A stretch of 34,512 nt of DNA, taken from Halothiobacillaceae bacterium (GTDB taxonomy: Bacteria; Pseudomonadota; Gammaproteobacteria; Halothiobacillales; Halothiobacillaceae). This document shows positions 7,370-16,649 of this stretch, in pieces (within the stretch, counting starts at the first letter, position 1; every line of letters starts with the position of its first letter). The stretch covers positions 1-34,512 of the forward strand of contig JAQVHL010000011.1 of assembly GCA_028696185.1 (NCBI GenBank). Direction: 5' to 3'. The position numbers and the translations under genes were made by a program. Below the pieces are notes generated by a model that saw only the letters and a list, made by a program, of their open reading frames with translations, was not told the DNA's origin and searched no databases.

Positions 7370-8941
7370 ATGTCCATTCGACAGAAACTGTTGCTGACCC
7401 TGGGGGGCGTCTTCGCCCTGTTCGTCCTGGCGCTGGCAGTTTCGTACTTTGCCCTGGAAAAGAACACGCAGCGTTTCGTGGATTTTCAGGAACGGGAAAT
7501 GCCGCTCTTGGGCGCGTTTCAGCGCATGTATAGCGAAGGCTTGCAGATGAGCTCAGCCCTGCGTTTTCTCATGCTTGTGCCCACGGACAGGCAAGCCAGT
7601 GAAAACATCGTCGCCTCAGGCGAGAGCTTCGAGCAGGCGCTCAAACAGGCCGAAACCTTGGCCGGCGAGGACAACGAGTTGCGCGCGGTGCTTTCGCGCC
7701 TGCGCGCGGCTCGCGAACGCCAGATTCCCCTGCATGCGGACATTGCCGAACGGGTAAAGAGCGATCAACCCGCTGCCTTTGAGCGCATGACCCGTGAAGA
7801 CACCCCCCTGTGGCGCGAGATGCGTGTGGACCTGCTGGAAACGATCAAGAAACGCACCGAGGCGACCGAAGCGGTGAAGCAACAGATGCAGGCCTTCTCT
7901 GCCCGAATCGAACGCTGGGTGCTGGGGGTGAGTCTGGCAGCGCTCAGTATCGGCATCGTGCTGGCGTTTTGGCTAGCCCGCTCCATTGTGCGCCCGATCC
8001 ATCAGGCCGTTGAGGTGATCGATCATCTGGCCAACGGCCATCTGAACCAGCATATCGATATTCAGGGACGTGACGAAACCGCGCATCTGTTACGCGCGAT
8101 GAACCGTATGGCCGAGCGCCTCAGTCATGTGATCCGCGAGGTGCGCTCCACCGCCGATGCGCTATCCAGCGCCTCTGAGGAAGTCAGTGCCACCGCGCAG
8201 AATCTGTCGCAGGCGGCCAGCGGACAGGCCGCTTCGGTTGAGGAAACTTCCGCAACACTGGAAGAGGCCAATGCGTCCATCCAGCAGAACACGGAGAATG
8301 CCAGGGCAACGGAATCCCTCGCCAGCAAGGCGGCGCGCGACGGCGAGGAGGGCGGCGAGGCGGTCAAGGCTACGGTCACTGCGATGAAGAGCATCGCAGG
8401 AAAAATCAGCATCATCGACGACATTGCCTACCAGACCAATCTGCTGGCATTGAACGCGGCCATCGAGGCGGCGCGCGCCGGGGAGCACGGCAAGGGCTTC
8501 GCGGTGGTGGCGGACGAAGTACGCAAACTGGCGGAACGCTCGCAGGCGGCGGCGCAGGAAATCGATCAGGTGGCGAGCAGTTCCGTGGCGCTGGCTGAAC
8601 ACGCGGGCAAGCGCTTCGATGAAATCGTCCCGTCGATCATCCGTACCGCCGATCAGGTACAGGCGATTTCCTCTGCGTCCGAGGAGCAATCCTCCGGTAT
8701 CGCCCAGATCAATGGGGCGATGGAACAGCTCAACCAGTTGACCCAGCAGAATGCTTCGGCTTCCGAAGAGCTCGCGGCCACCTCGGAGCAGATCAGCGAG
8801 CAGGCACAGCAGCTGCAGCAACTGATGAGCTTCTTTCAGATTGGCGATGTCCGTGAATCCGGCAGGCAAGAGCGACGCCCCACGGCCGATCGTGAGCAGA
8901 GGACACAGCGTCATGCAGGGATGTCGCTGGTTGAAGCGTAA
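7370..8941 (+). CDS. Methyl-accepting chemotaxis protein, paralogue of the MCP at 4918
   Basis: A 523-residue chemoreceptor. TM1 lies at about 8-28, a helical periplasmic sensor at about 29-183, TM2 at about 184-204, HAMP at about 206-258 and the signalling coiled coil with the [18 protein letters not shown] tip. The start at 7370 is preferred over a TTG at 7343 because GGGGGAG sits 3 nt upstream and the sequence then opens with a normal membrane anchor ([13 protein letters not shown]). The sensor half is unlike that of the MCP at 4918, while the signalling half is almost the same, with exact DNA matches of 44 and 49 bp at constant offset. The tail is basic and lacks the DDADFVRF end of its paralogue. 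Ligand unknown. Confidence 0.93.
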   Translation: MSIRQKLLLTLGGVFALFVLALAVSYFALEKNTQRFVDFQEREMPLLGAFQRMYSEGLQMSSALRFLMLVPTDRQASENIVASGESFEQALKQAETLAGEDNELRAVLSRLRAARERQIPLHADIAERVKSDQPAAFERMTREDTPLWREMRVDLLETIKKRTEATEAVKQQMQAFSARIERWVLGVSLAALSIGIVLAFWLARSIVRPIHQAVEVIDHLANGHLNQHIDIQGRDETAHLLRAMNRMAERLSHVIREVRSTADALSSASEEVSATAQNLSQAASGQAASVEETSATLEEANASIQQNTENARATESLASKAARDGEEGGEAVKATVTAMKSIAGKISIIDDIAYQTNLLALNAAIEAARAGEHGKGFAVVADEVRKLAERSQAAAQEIDQVASSSVALAEHAGKRFDEIVPSIIRTADQVQAISSASEEQSSGIAQINGAMEQLNQLTQQNASASEELAATSEQISEQAQQLQQLMSFFQIGDVRESGRQERRPTADREQRTQRHAGMSLVEA

Positions 8942-9051
8942 GAGCGAAATCCATGACACGGTCCCTTTCACCAGCGTCTTTTCACGTCGGTTTTCCGGCC
9001 TGATTTTGGGCCGATGGATTGTATTCTCGTAAGCGAGCCAGGAGATCGAAC

Positions 9052-9861
9052 ATGCACGAAGGATTGCTGAGCCTGTCGGACAGGGAGTTTTCCCTGTTCC
9101 AGCGCCTGATTTTCGAACGTGCCGGAATCAGTATGGGGCCGGCCAAGCGGGCCTTGATTGCTGGCCGTCTGACCAAGCGCCTCAAGGCGCTGGGGCTGGG
9201 CAGCTTTGCCGATTACCACGCCTATCTGACGCAGCGCGGCAATGAGGGCGAGCTGCAGCAGGCGGTTGATCTGCTGACGACCAATGAAACCTATTTCTTC
9301 CGCGAACCCAAGCATTTTGACTTCCTGCGCGAGCAGATCCTGCCCAAGGCCAATACGACCCGTCCGTTGCGCATCTGGAGCGCGGCCTGTTCCAGCGGTG
9401 AGGAGGTCTACACCCTGGCCATGGTGCTCGCCGAACACCATGCGGGCGCCTGGGAGATTTTGGGTTCTGACATCAGTCAGCGCGTGCTCGCCCAGGCGCG
9501 CAGTGCGCATTACCCTATTGATCGCGCCGAGGATATTGCCCCTGCGCTGCTGAAGAAATACTGCCTCAAGGGCATTGGAGCGCAGCAAGGCAGCTTTCTC
9601 GTCGACAAGCCCCTGCGTTCGAAGGTACGCTTCGAATCGATCAACCTGAATGAGCCCTTGCCGCGCGTGGGTGAGTTCGATGTGATCTTCCTGCGCAATG
9701 TCATGATCTATTTCGACATGGCCACCAAGCGCGAGGTGGTGGAGCGGCTGGTGGCACAGTTGCGTCCTGGGGGATACTTCATCGTCAGTCATTCGGAAAG
9801 CCTGAATGGCGTCACCGAAATCCTGCGCGTCGTGAGTCCCTCGATTTACAGGAAGCCCTGA
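9052..9861 (+). CDS. cheR: Chemotaxis protein methyltransferase CheR
   Basis: A 269-residue SAM-dependent enzyme that methylates glutamates on MCP signalling helices. It has an N-terminal helical domain (about 1-75), then the Rossmann methyltransferase domain with TTNETYFFRE (76-84), the SAM-binding loop SAACSSGEEVYTLAM (about 110-124), the SDIS motif and FLRNVMIYF. ATG 9052 is chosen because AGGAG lies at 9040-9044; a TTG at 9019 would add only a basic non-conserved leader. It begins a coupled run with cheD (2-bp gap), cheB and the EAL gene (both overlapping). Confidence 0.95.
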   Translation: MHEGLLSLSDREFSLFQRLIFERAGISMGPAKRALIAGRLTKRLKALGLGSFADYHAYLTQRGNEGELQQAVDLLTTNETYFFREPKHFDFLREQILPKANTTRPLRIWSAACSSGEEVYTLAMVLAEHHAGAWEILGSDISQRVLAQARSAHYPIDRAEDIAPALLKKYCLKGIGAQQGSFLVDKPLRSKVRFESINLNEPLPRVGEFDVIFLRNVMIYFDMATKREVVERLVAQLRPGGYFIVSHSESLNGVTEILRVVSPSIYRKP

Positions 9862-9863
9862 TC

Positions 9864-10376
9864 ATGTTGCCCCCGTCGGAAGGCAGCATCGACATCTTCC
9901 TGCAACCGGGAGAGCTGTATTTTGGGGATCGTCACACGCGCATACGTACCTTGCTGGGCTCCTGCGTGTCCATCACGCTGTGGAACCCCTGGCTGAAGAT
10001 CGGCGGCATGTGCCACTTCATGCTGCCCACGCGCGGGCATGTCGGGCCGCACCTGGACGGACGCTATGGCGATGAGGCCCTGGCGCTGTTGCTGCGCGAA
10101 ATCCGCGCCTCGCGCAGCCGCCCCGGCGACTATGAAGTAAAGCTTTTCGGTGGCGGAAACATGTTTCCCGAACACTGCAGCCGGCACGATAAGCTGTCCG
10201 TGCCCAAGCGCAATGTGGAATCCGCGCGGCGCATGCTCAAGGCGCACGGGCTGGTCATTCATGCCGAACATGTCGGAGGTTCGGGGCACCGGCAGTTGAT
10301 TTTCGATGTGGGTAACGGTCATGTCTGGCTCAGACACCGTGCACTGGGACACGAACAGGAGCGGGATAACGCATGA
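9864..10376 (+). CDS. cheD: Chemoreceptor glutamine deamidase CheD
   Basis: A 170-residue CheD. It converts specific MCP glutamines to glutamates and so adjusts receptor output. The catalytic residues are visible: C34 in [10 protein letters not shown] and H51 in MCHFMLP, with the 17-residue Cys-His spacing of the family. A conserved FGGGNMF motif follows. The gene starts 2 bp after cheR and overlaps cheB by 4 bp (ATGA), so the three adaptation enzymes should be made together. In some bacteria CheD is controlled by CheC or CheX; neither gene is in the window. Confidence 0.94.
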   Translation: MLPPSEGSIDIFLQPGELYFGDRHTRIRTLLGSCVSITLWNPWLKIGGMCHFMLPTRGHVGPHLDGRYGDEALALLLREIRASRSRPGDYEVKLFGGGNMFPEHCSRHDKLSVPKRNVESARRMLKAHGLVIHAEHVGGSGHRQLIFDVGNGHVWLRHRALGHEQERDNA

Positions 10377-11467
10377 ACACGGCAGCGATACGGGTGCTAT
10401 TGGTCGACGATTCGGCCGTGGTGCGTCAGGTTCTGACCGGACTGCTGGACAGCGACCCGGAGATCCGCGTGATTGGCGCCGCCGCCGATCCGATTTTCGC
10501 CCGCGAGAGAATGGCCAAGGAATGGCCGGATGTCATTGTCCTGGATGTGGAAATGCCCCGTATGGACGGCTTGACCTTCCTGCGCCAGATCATGGCCGAG
10601 CGGCCCACGCCGGTCGTGATCTGCTCGACGCTGACCGAGAAGGGCACCCAGACCTCCATGCAGGCACTGTCCGCCGGCGCCATCGCGGTAATCGCCAAGC
10701 CCAAACTCAATGTAAAAAATTACCTGCAGGACGCCAGTTCGGAAATCGTCTCTGCAGTCAAGGCCGCCGCACAGGCGCGCATGGGCCGCATCAATCGCGC
10801 CCCGCTTACGGCCACCGTGCCCGTTGCGGCGGCCATACCGCAGGCCCCCTTGTCTGCGTCCGCTCTCGCACGTACCACGGAACAGGTCGTGGCCATCGGC
10901 ACCTCGACCGGCGGCACGCAGGCGCTGGAAGTCGTGCTGTCGGCCTTGCCCTCGGTGTGCGCGGGCATCATCATCGTTCAGCACATGCCGGAAAAATTCA
11001 CCGCGGCCTTTGCCTCCCGTCTGGACAGCCTGTGCCAGATCGAGGTCAGCGAAGCGCAGAATGGCGACCGTGTACGCGCTGGGCGCGCGCTGATCGCACC
11101 GGGCGGACGGCACATGGTGTTGCGGCGCAGTGGGGCACAATATTACGTCGAGGTGCTGGACGGGCCGTTGGTCAACCGGCACCGGCCTTCGGTGGATGTG
11201 ATGTTCCGCTCGGTGGCGCGTACCGCAGGCGGCAACGCGCTGGGAATCATCATGACCGGCATGGGGGACGACGGTGCGCAGGGCATTGCCGAGATGCGCC
11301 AGACCGGCGCGCTGACCCTGGCGCAGGACGAGGCAAGTTGCGTGGTTTATGGAATGCCGAAGGAAGCGGTCAAACGTGGCGGTATCGTGCGCTCGGTGAG
11401 CCTCGATGCCATTGCCGCCGAGATCGTCCAGTATGGGGCAAGCGGGGAGATGGGGCATGGTCGCTGA
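10373..11467 (+). CDS. cheB: Chemotaxis methylesterase/deamidase CheB
   Basis: A 364-residue CheB that removes receptor methyl groups when phosphorylated by CheA. The N-terminal receiver domain has D12-D13 and phospho-acceptor D58 (VLDVEMP). A linker of about 130-170 follows, then the methylesterase domain with the catalytic triad S178 (GTSTGG), H204 (VQHMP) and D300 (MTGMGDDG), with the same spacings as Salmonella CheB S164/H190/D286. The start overlaps cheD by 4 bp, and the end overlaps the next gene by 11 bp. Confidence 0.96.
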   Translation: MNTAAIRVLLVDDSAVVRQVLTGLLDSDPEIRVIGAAADPIFARERMAKEWPDVIVLDVEMPRMDGLTFLRQIMAERPTPVVICSTLTEKGTQTSMQALSAGAIAVIAKPKLNVKNYLQDASSEIVSAVKAAAQARMGRINRAPLTATVPVAAAIPQAPLSASALARTTEQVVAIGTSTGGTQALEVVLSALPSVCAGIIIVQHMPEKFTAAFASRLDSLCQIEVSEAQNGDRVRAGRALIAPGGRHMVLRRSGAQYYVEVLDGPLVNRHRPSVDVMFRSVARTAGGNALGIIMTGMGDDGAQGIAEMRQTGALTLAQDEASCVVYGMPKEAVKRGGIVRSVSLDAIAAEIVQYGASGEMGHGR

Positions 11468-13169
11468 ACACATGGAACGCGCGCTCAAGGTGCTGATCGT
11501 AGAAGACTGCGAGGATGATTACATCCTGCTCAAGGCCCATCTTGAGGAAGCAGGCTACGCATTGATCGAACAGAACGTCGCCAGCGCACGGGGCCTGGAG
11601 GAAGCGCTCAATGCGCGTGAATGGGACATCGTGCTCAGCGATCACAACATGCCCGGTTTCAGCGCCATTGCCGTGCTGGACATCGTGCGCGGGCAAGAGT
11701 CCGATCTGCCGGTCATCATCGTTTCCGGCAGCATGCCAGACGCAACGGCGGTTGAGGCCATGCGTCTCGGGGCGCGGGATTTCATCGAAAAAGGCAAGCT
11801 TTCCCGCCTGGTGCCCGCCATTGAGCGTGAGATCAGCGAACAGTGCGTTCGTCGCGATCTGCGCGCCATGGAAGCCCGCGCCCAATGGCTGATGCACTAC
11901 GACGCACTGACCGGTCTGCCCAACCGCGATTACCTGTTCGGTTACCTGCGTAATCTGATCCAGCGTGCGCCGCATTTGGGTTTTGGCGTGCTGGTGCTGG
12001 ACATCAACCGCTTTCGCAATGTCACGCGCAGCCTGGGGCTGCTGGCCGGCAACGAAGTGCTCAGCGTGCTGGCCGACCGGCTGCGCGAGGAGTTTGAAAG
12101 CAATGCAATGGGCTTTGTCGCGCGTCTGGTGGCGGATCGCTTCGTCATCGTCTGCCAGGGGTCGCAAGCCCAAGACAGCCTGCAGGTAGTTTTCAATCGC
12201 CTGCGTGCCTTGCTTGAGCCCCCCGTGCTGGTCGGCGGGCGCGAGCTGTTCGTGCATGTCTCGGTCGGGGCCTGCCTGTATCCTGCGCACGCGCAGAGCG
12301 CGCATCAGCTCCTGCAACTGGCCGAAACCGCCCTGTATTGCGCCAAGGAAGAAGGGCCAGGACGCTACCGCATCTATGATCCGGCGATGAGCGCCTCCAG
12401 TGAGGAGCGTCTGGCACTGGAAAGCGCTTTGCATCACGCCATCCGGCAGAAGGAATTCGAGCTGCATTACCAGCCGCAGATCGACCTGGGCAGTGGGAAG
12501 CTCATCGGCGCCGAAGCCTTGGTGCGCTGGAATCATCCCCAACTGGGAATGGTGTCTCCGGCGCGTTTCGTACCCCTGCTGGAAGAAACCGGGCTGATCG
12601 TGCCCGTCGGTGAATGGATTCTGCGCACTGCCTGCGAAGAAGCCCAACGCTGGCATACCGCCGGACATCGCGACCTGCGTGTGGCAGTGAATCTGTCCGC
12701 CATCCAGTTTCAGCAGGCTGAATTGGTTACGGTGGTGGCTCGGGTACTGGAAGAAACCGGTTTGCCGCCCAGTGCGCTGGAGCTGGAAATCACCGAAAAC
12801 ATCGCCATGCACAACGAGGAGTTCGTGATTGCCACGCTTGCTCAGATTGGTGCTTTAGGCGTGCATATCGCCATTGACGATTTCGGCTCGGGTTATTCTT
12901 CCCTGAGTTATCTCAAGCGTCTGCCGGTTCACAAGCTCAAGATCGATCAGAGTTTTGTGCGCGAACTGGAAGAAGCGGGCCGTGATGCCGCCATTGTGCT
13001 GGCCATCGTTGCATTGGGGCGCAGTCTGGAAATGCGTGTGATTGCCGAAGGCGTGGAAACCGCCGAACAGGCGAAGTTCCTGCAACAGAACGGTTGTGAA
13101 GAAGGGCAGGGCTATTATTTCGACCGTCCGCTGCCTGCCGCGCGTTTTTTTGAACGTCTGGAAAAGTAA
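11457..13169 (+). CDS. REC - degenerate GGDEF - EAL response regulator (predicted c-di-GMP phosphodiesterase)
   Basis: A 570-residue protein. The receiver domain (about 10-128) has D17, D20 and phospho-acceptor D62 (LSDHNMP). The GGDEF domain (about 145-305) carries VADRF at 225-229 instead of the signature, so cyclase activity is unlikely. The EAL domain (about 318-565) keeps EALVRW (353-358), the ELEITEN motif, [11 protein letters not shown] and IAEGVET, so phosphodiesterase activity is predicted. ATG 11457 is chosen because GGGGAG lies just upstream; it overlaps the cheB end. In-frame ATGs at 11406 and 11472 are less likely. Placement suggests CheA or a partner kinase phosphorylates the receiver and so tunes c-di-GMP breakdown. 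The phosphorylation partner is inference. Confidence 0.93.
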   Translation: MVAEHMERALKVLIVEDCEDDYILLKAHLEEAGYALIEQNVASARGLEEALNAREWDIVLSDHNMPGFSAIAVLDIVRGQESDLPVIIVSGSMPDATAVEAMRLGARDFIEKGKLSRLVPAIEREISEQCVRRDLRAMEARAQWLMHYDALTGLPNRDYLFGYLRNLIQRAPHLGFGVLVLDINRFRNVTRSLGLLAGNEVLSVLADRLREEFESNAMGFVARLVADRFVIVCQGSQAQDSLQVVFNRLRALLEPPVLVGGRELFVHVSVGACLYPAHAQSAHQLLQLAETALYCAKEEGPGRYRIYDPAMSASSEERLALESALHHAIRQKEFELHYQPQIDLGSGKLIGAEALVRWNHPQLGMVSPARFVPLLEETGLIVPVGEWILRTACEEAQRWHTAGHRDLRVAVNLSAIQFQQAELVTVVARVLEETGLPPSALELEITENIAMHNEEFVIATLAQIGALGVHIAIDDFGSGYSSLSYLKRLPVHKLKIDQSFVRELEEAGRDAAIVLAIVALGRSLEMRVIAEGVETAEQAKFLQQNGCEEGQGYYFDRPLPAARFFERLEK

Positions 13170-13213
13170 TTCAGTCAAACGGCTGTTCAAATACTGCCAT
13201 CTTTGCGAACTAC

Positions 13214-13235
13214 TTTTCTTGGGCAAGCAAGAAAA
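13214..13235. repeat. Dispersed intergenic hairpin repeat, short copy 2
   Basis: TTTTCTTG (13214-13221), loop GGCAAG, CAAGAAAA (13228-13235): a perfect 8-bp stem with the same loop as copy 1 at 33-115. The flanks of copy 1 (GTAC and the CGCCCGC pair) are not kept, so this is a decayed or partial copy. It marks the left edge of the accessory patch. Confidence 0.55.
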
Positions 13236-13383
13236 TCAGCTCGACCGCTTAATACCAAGGGAGGCATGAGGCAAAAGCTTCAAAGCGGGTGGATATCGTG
13301 CCGCGTTTTGATGCAGTATATTTCGAGAAATTTCGCCCGATTTTTGATTTCATTCTTTCGAAATGCCATCAAGGATCCGCCAA

Positions 13384-14376
13384 GTGAGTTACCCCAAGCC
13401 CTGGAAAAGCTACCCGGAGCAACTCAATCAGTTGATAGAGCGGGGCATGCTCGTCACAGATCAGGCGCGTGCGCTGGATTACCTTGAGCGCATCGACTAC
13501 TACCGCCTCAGTGGCTACTGGTTCGCGTTCCGCGAGCGCAGCGAGCCGCTATGTCTTTTGGATGAGCATGGCCGCAAGCCGCAGAAGGTGCGCGAAGAGC
13601 GTATCGCGCTCGATGCTTTCCGGGCTGGTAGCACATTCCAGAATGCGGTGGACCTGTACGTGTTCGACAAGCAGCTACGGCTGCTGGTGATAGACGCGCT
13701 GGAGCGCATCGAAGTGGCTTTGCGTGTGGACGTGTCTCATACCTTGGGGCAGCTTGACCGCTTTGCCTACCTCAAACCCGAGCTGTTCCACGATGAGTTC
13801 AGCGTCAAGCTGGACAAAGACTCAGGCGTCACACGCCACCACGAGTGGCTGAGCAAGCACGCGCAGTTGATCGGTCGATCCAGGGAAGAGTTCGTTCGGC
13901 ACAATCGGGCGAAGTATGGCCTCCCATTGGCAATCTGGGTGGCCTGCGAGGTGTGGGATTTCGGCACGCTTTCGACGCTGTTCAATGGCATGCGAGAAGC
14001 GGTGCAAGATGCGATTGCCAGCCAATACGGCGTGAGCAATGGCCGGGTGTTCGCGACATGGCTGCGCAGCCTGAACTACCTGCGCAATGTTTGCGCGCAC
14101 CACAGCCGTCTTTGGAATCGGAACATCGTTGACCAACCGAAGCTGCCCCCTTCTGGCGATCTGGCATGGATCAGCCCGTTTGAGACCAATACGCACGCGC
14201 GGGCTCGCTGCTTCTTGCTCTTGAAGATCACCCAGCATCTGTTGAGCGTGGTCAACCCGCGGTCGAGCTGGCCGCATCGGATGAAAGCGCATCTGCTGGC
14301 CTTCCCCGATCTGTCTCACCTCGGCCTGAACCTCGCTGGTATGGGTACCCCTGGTGGCTGGGAGGCGGTGTGGTAA
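13384..14376 (+). CDS. Abi_2-type (AbiD/F-like) abortive infection protein, HEPN fold
   Basis: A protein of about 330 residues resembling the Abi_2 (AbiD/AbiF) family. The evidence is the N-terminal pattern KPWKSYPEQLNQLIERGMLV, then RIDYYRLSGYWFAFR, LRLLVIDALERIEVALRVDV, and near the end LRNVCAHHSRLWNR, which holds the HEPN ribonuclease motif Rx4H (R234-H239). Family members are linked to phage exclusion, and HEPN proteins of this kind are thought to cleave RNA; both are family knowledge. The GTG at 13384 is preferred because AAGGA lies 8 nt upstream; ATG 13363 has no Shine-Dalgarno. The gene stands alone, after an AT-rich stretch (about 13305-13370) and between repeats, which suggests acquisition. 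No partner antitoxin gene is seen. Confidence 0.82.
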   Translation: MSYPKPWKSYPEQLNQLIERGMLVTDQARALDYLERIDYYRLSGYWFAFRERSEPLCLLDEHGRKPQKVREERIALDAFRAGSTFQNAVDLYVFDKQLRLLVIDALERIEVALRVDVSHTLGQLDRFAYLKPELFHDEFSVKLDKDSGVTRHHEWLSKHAQLIGRSREEFVRHNRAKYGLPLAIWVACEVWDFGTLSTLFNGMREAVQDAIASQYGVSNGRVFATWLRSLNYLRNVCAHHSRLWNRNIVDQPKLPPSGDLAWISPFETNTHARARCFLLLKITQHLLSVVNPRSSWPHRMKAHLLAFPDLSHLGLNLAGMGTPGGWEAVW

Positions 14377-14477
14377 GCACAGGCAGTCATAAAAAAGAAC
14401 CCCTCAGCAGCTTTCCTGCCGAAGCAGAGAAGCCGAAAGGGGCCGTGTTGAGCGGAATTTTAGGCTACAGGGCATGG

Positions 14478-14503
14478 GTCCGTCAACGTCCGTCAACGTC
14501 CGT
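14478..14503. repeat. Short tandem repeat, 2.6 units of GTCCGTCAAC
   Basis: Two full 10-bp units (GTCCGTCAAC) and a partial third unit run from 14478 to 14503 in non-coding sequence just after the Abi gene. Such a motif could be the scar or core of an integration site, but no integrase gene is in the window. The flanking stretch 14377-14557 holds no gene; it has an imperfect hairpin (CTTTC-CTGC-CGAA-GCAG-...-GAAAG, 14411-14439). Confidence 0.55.
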
Positions 14504-14557
14504 GGCTGCCTGAAAGCACCTGGCAAGGGCTGAAAAACGGACAGTTTGGGAGGGAAA

Positions 14558-14773
14558 ATGTCTATTGTGCCCATCCGTATGGGCTCGCAAGGCGAATACG
14601 AGCAGAAGAACCGGGGCTACGAAACCTTGGGTGATTTCGCCGTGCACCTTGCCGAGTTCAAGCGAAGGGTGACACCTCCGTTCAGCTCGATCTCAGGTGT
14701 CAGGAAAACCATCTTTCTGCCCCCTCCCAGAGAGAGGAGGGGGATACCGGCTTTCGCCGGTAGGATGGCCTGA
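14558..14773 (+). pseudogene. Remnant of a small gene truncated by palindromic repeats
   Basis: An ATG at 14558 has a strong Shine-Dalgarno (GGGAGGG, 14548-14554) and opens a plausible protein start (MSIVPIRMGSQGEYEQ...), with roughly 38-45 protein-like residues. After about 14690 the frame runs through the two palindromes at 14720-14762, giving the low-complexity PPPRERRGIPAFAG typical of translated repeat DNA. I do not recognise the N-terminal part. It is probably the broken 5' end of an acquired gene; a real 71-residue protein is less likely. Confidence 0.4.
14720..14762. repeat. Two adjacent palindromes between convergent genes
   Basis: Stem 1: CCCCCTCC (14720-14727) with GGAGGGGG (14736-14743), 8-nt loop. 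Stem 2: TACCGGC (14745-14751) with GCCGGTA (14756-14762), loop TTTC. The second resembles the CCGGC-TTTC-GCCGG hairpins that recur between genes in many proteobacteria. Lying between the plus-strand accessory patch and the 3' end of fabB, the pair may also stop transcription from either side. Confidence 0.55.
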
Positions 14774-14817
14774 ACTGAACCCGACCGGGCCGCAGTTCGC
14801 TTTCCGGCCTTTTGCGC

Positions 14818-16035
14818 TCAGGCCGTATGGCGTTTGAATACCAGACTGGCGTTGGTGCCGCCAAAGCCGAAGCTGTTGGAAAGCACGGTGTCCAGGGTAA
14901 TGTCGTCGAGGGTCTGCTGGGCAATGTTCACACCCTGTGCGGCCGGGTCGAGATTCTCGATGTTGGCCGAGGCAGCGACGAAACGGTGCTGCATCATCAG
15001 CAGCGAATAAACGGCCTCGTGTACCCCCGCCGCGCCCAGAGAATGCCCGGAAAGCGACTTGGTCGAGGTGACGAGGGGCATGTCTTCGCCAAAGACGGCC
15101 TTCATTGCTTCGAGTTCGCGAATGTCACCCACTGGCGTGCTGGTGCCATGCGAATTGATGTAATCGATCTTGCCTTCAACGGTGGACAGGGCCATCTTCA
15201 TGCAGCGAATGGCGCCTTCGCCCGAAGGCTGAACCATGTCGTAGCCGTCGGAGGTTGCTCCGTAGCCGATGAGTTCGCCGTAGATCTTCGCGCCGCGTGC
15301 CAGGGCATGCTCCCGCTCTTCGAGTACGACCACGCCGCCGCCGCCGGAGATGATGAAGCCATCGCGGAATTCGTCATACGGACGTGAGGCCGTGGTCGGC
15401 GTGTCGTTGTACTTGGAAGACAGCGCACCCATGGCGTCGAACATGGCGCTCTGGCTCCAGTGCAGCTCTTCGCCGCCCCCGGCAAAGACGATGTCCTGCT
15501 TGCCGAACTGGATGAGCTCATAGGCATTGCCGATGCAGTGCGCAGACGTGGCGCAGGCGGAGCTGATGGAATAATTGACGCCCTTGATGCCGAACGGCGT
15601 GGCCAGGCAGGCGGACGTGGTGGAGCCCATGGTGCGGGTGACCATGTAGGGGCCAACACGCTTGACGCCTTTTTCCCGCGCGATGTCGGCGGTAGCCACG
15701 ATGTTTTCGGTGGACGACCCGCCGGAACCGACGATCAGACCGGTGCGCTCATGGGATACCTTGTCGTCACTCAGACCGGAGTCGGCGACGGCTTCGCGCA
15801 TGGACAGATAGGTGTAAGCGGCCGCTTCGCCCATGAAGCGCACCAGCTTGCGGTCGATATGTTCCTGGGTGTCGATCTTGAGGGTGCCCGCGACCTGGGA
15901 ACGGAAGCCACGTTCGGCATACTCGGGCACGAATTCGATCCCGGAGCGTCCGCGACGCAGGGATTCAAGTACTTGTGCCACGTTGTTGCCGAGGCTGGAA
16001 ACAATGCCGATACCGGTAATGACGACGCGTCTCAT
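14818..16035 (-). CDS. fabB: 3-oxoacyl-ACP synthase I (FabB)
   Basis: A 405-residue beta-ketoacyl-ACP synthase I, the condensing enzyme needed to elongate unsaturated fatty acids after FabA. The catalytic Cys-His-His set is C161 ([11 protein letters not shown]), H296 ([11 protein letters not shown]) and H331 (SGHSLGAAG), within two residues of the E. coli FabB numbers (163/298/333). The nucleotide-independent thiolase fold is complete and ends in [14 protein letters not shown]. It lies 18 bp downstream of fabA on the same strand, forming the usual fabAB operon, and is the last gene of the minus-strand block. Confidence 0.97.
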   Translation of the reverse strand: MRRVVITGIGIVSSLGNNVAQVLESLRRGRSGIEFVPEYAERGFRSQVAGTLKIDTQEHIDRKLVRFMGEAAAYTYLSMREAVADSGLSDDKVSHERTGLIVGSGGSSTENIVATADIAREKGVKRVGPYMVTRTMGSTTSACLATPFGIKGVNYSISSACATSAHCIGNAYELIQFGKQDIVFAGGGEELHWSQSAMFDAMGALSSKYNDTPTTASRPYDEFRDGFIISGGGGVVVLEEREHALARGAKIYGELIGYGATSDGYDMVQPSGEGAIRCMKMALSTVEGKIDYINSHGTSTPVGDIRELEAMKAVFGEDMPLVTSTKSLSGHSLGAAGVHEAVYSLLMMQHRFVAASANIENLDPAAQGVNIAQQTLDDITLDTVLSNSFGFGGTNASLVFKRHTA

Positions 16036-16053
16036 GAGTCAGACTTGCCTCGC

Positions 16054-16569
16054 TCAGAAATTGTCGGTGGTGGTGAATAGGCCTACACGCAGATCACTTG
16101 CACTGTAGATCGGGCGACCGTCCACTTCCATGGTGGCGTCGGCGATGCCCATGACCAGTTTGCGCATGATGACCCGCTTCATGTCGATGCGGTAGGTCAG
16201 GCGGCTGGCGTTGGGAAGAACCTGGCCGGTGAACTTGACCTCGCCCACGCCCAGCGCACGACCGTGCCCCTTGCCGCCGGCCCAGCCCAGGTAGAAGCCG
16301 ACCAGCTGCCACATGGCATCGAGCCCAAGGCAGCCGGGCATGACCGGGTCGCCTTCGAAATGGCAGCCAAAGAACCACAGCTCCGGCCGGATATCCATTT
16401 CGGCAATGATTTCGCCCTTGTCATAGGCCCCGCCGGTTTCGGCAATGCGCTGGATGCGGTCGAACATGAGCATCGGCGGCAGGGGCAGCTGGGCATTGCC
16501 GGCGCCAAACATTTCGCCACGCGCGCAGCGCAGCAGGTCATCGTAGGAAAAACTGGAAGCCCGGGTCAT
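16054..16569 (-). CDS. fabA: 3-hydroxydecanoyl-ACP dehydratase/isomerase (FabA)
   Basis: A 171-residue hot-dog-fold enzyme that dehydrates 3-hydroxydecanoyl-ACP and isomerises trans-2- to cis-3-decenoyl-ACP, the branch point of anaerobic unsaturated fatty acid synthesis. The active-site residues H70 ([15 protein letters not shown]) and D84 (LGLDAMWQ) match the E. coli numbers exactly. The length equals that of E. coli FabA (172). The fabA-fabB pair excludes most betaproteobacteria and Firmicutes as the source. It has its own promoter candidate 28 bp upstream. Confidence 0.97.
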   Translation of the reverse strand: MTRASSFSYDDLLRCARGEMFGAGNAQLPLPPMLMFDRIQRIAETGGAYDKGEIIAEMDIRPELWFFGCHFEGDPVMPGCLGLDAMWQLVGFYLGWAGGKGHGRALGVGEVKFTGQVLPNASRLTYRIDMKRVIMRKLVMGIADATMEVDGRPIYSASDLRVGLFTTTDNF

Positions 16570-16596
16570 GTGTCTGATGGCCAGATAAAAGCGGGC

Positions 16597-16625
16597 ATTC
16601 TAGCAAACTGACATGAAAAAGTAAC
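16597..16625 (-). promoter_or_regulatory. Promoter candidate of fabAB
   Basis: Read on the minus strand, TAGAAT (plus 16597-16602) is a good -10 hexamer, 27 bp before the fabA ATG. The -35 region about 16-17 bp further upstream (TTACTT/GTTACT) is weak. The site falls in the 80-bp gap after ptsH. No clear FabR or FadR site was recognised. Confidence 0.45.
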
Positions 16626-16649
16626 GGCGAGCCTCCCGTTCGGCATGAT

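Noticed and set aside
9010-9017. GCCGATGG before cheR as a FliA (sigma-28) -10 element
   Set aside because: It matches 6 of 8 bases of GCCGATAA, but the -35 region at the right distance (TTTTCCGG) does not resemble TAAAGTTT.
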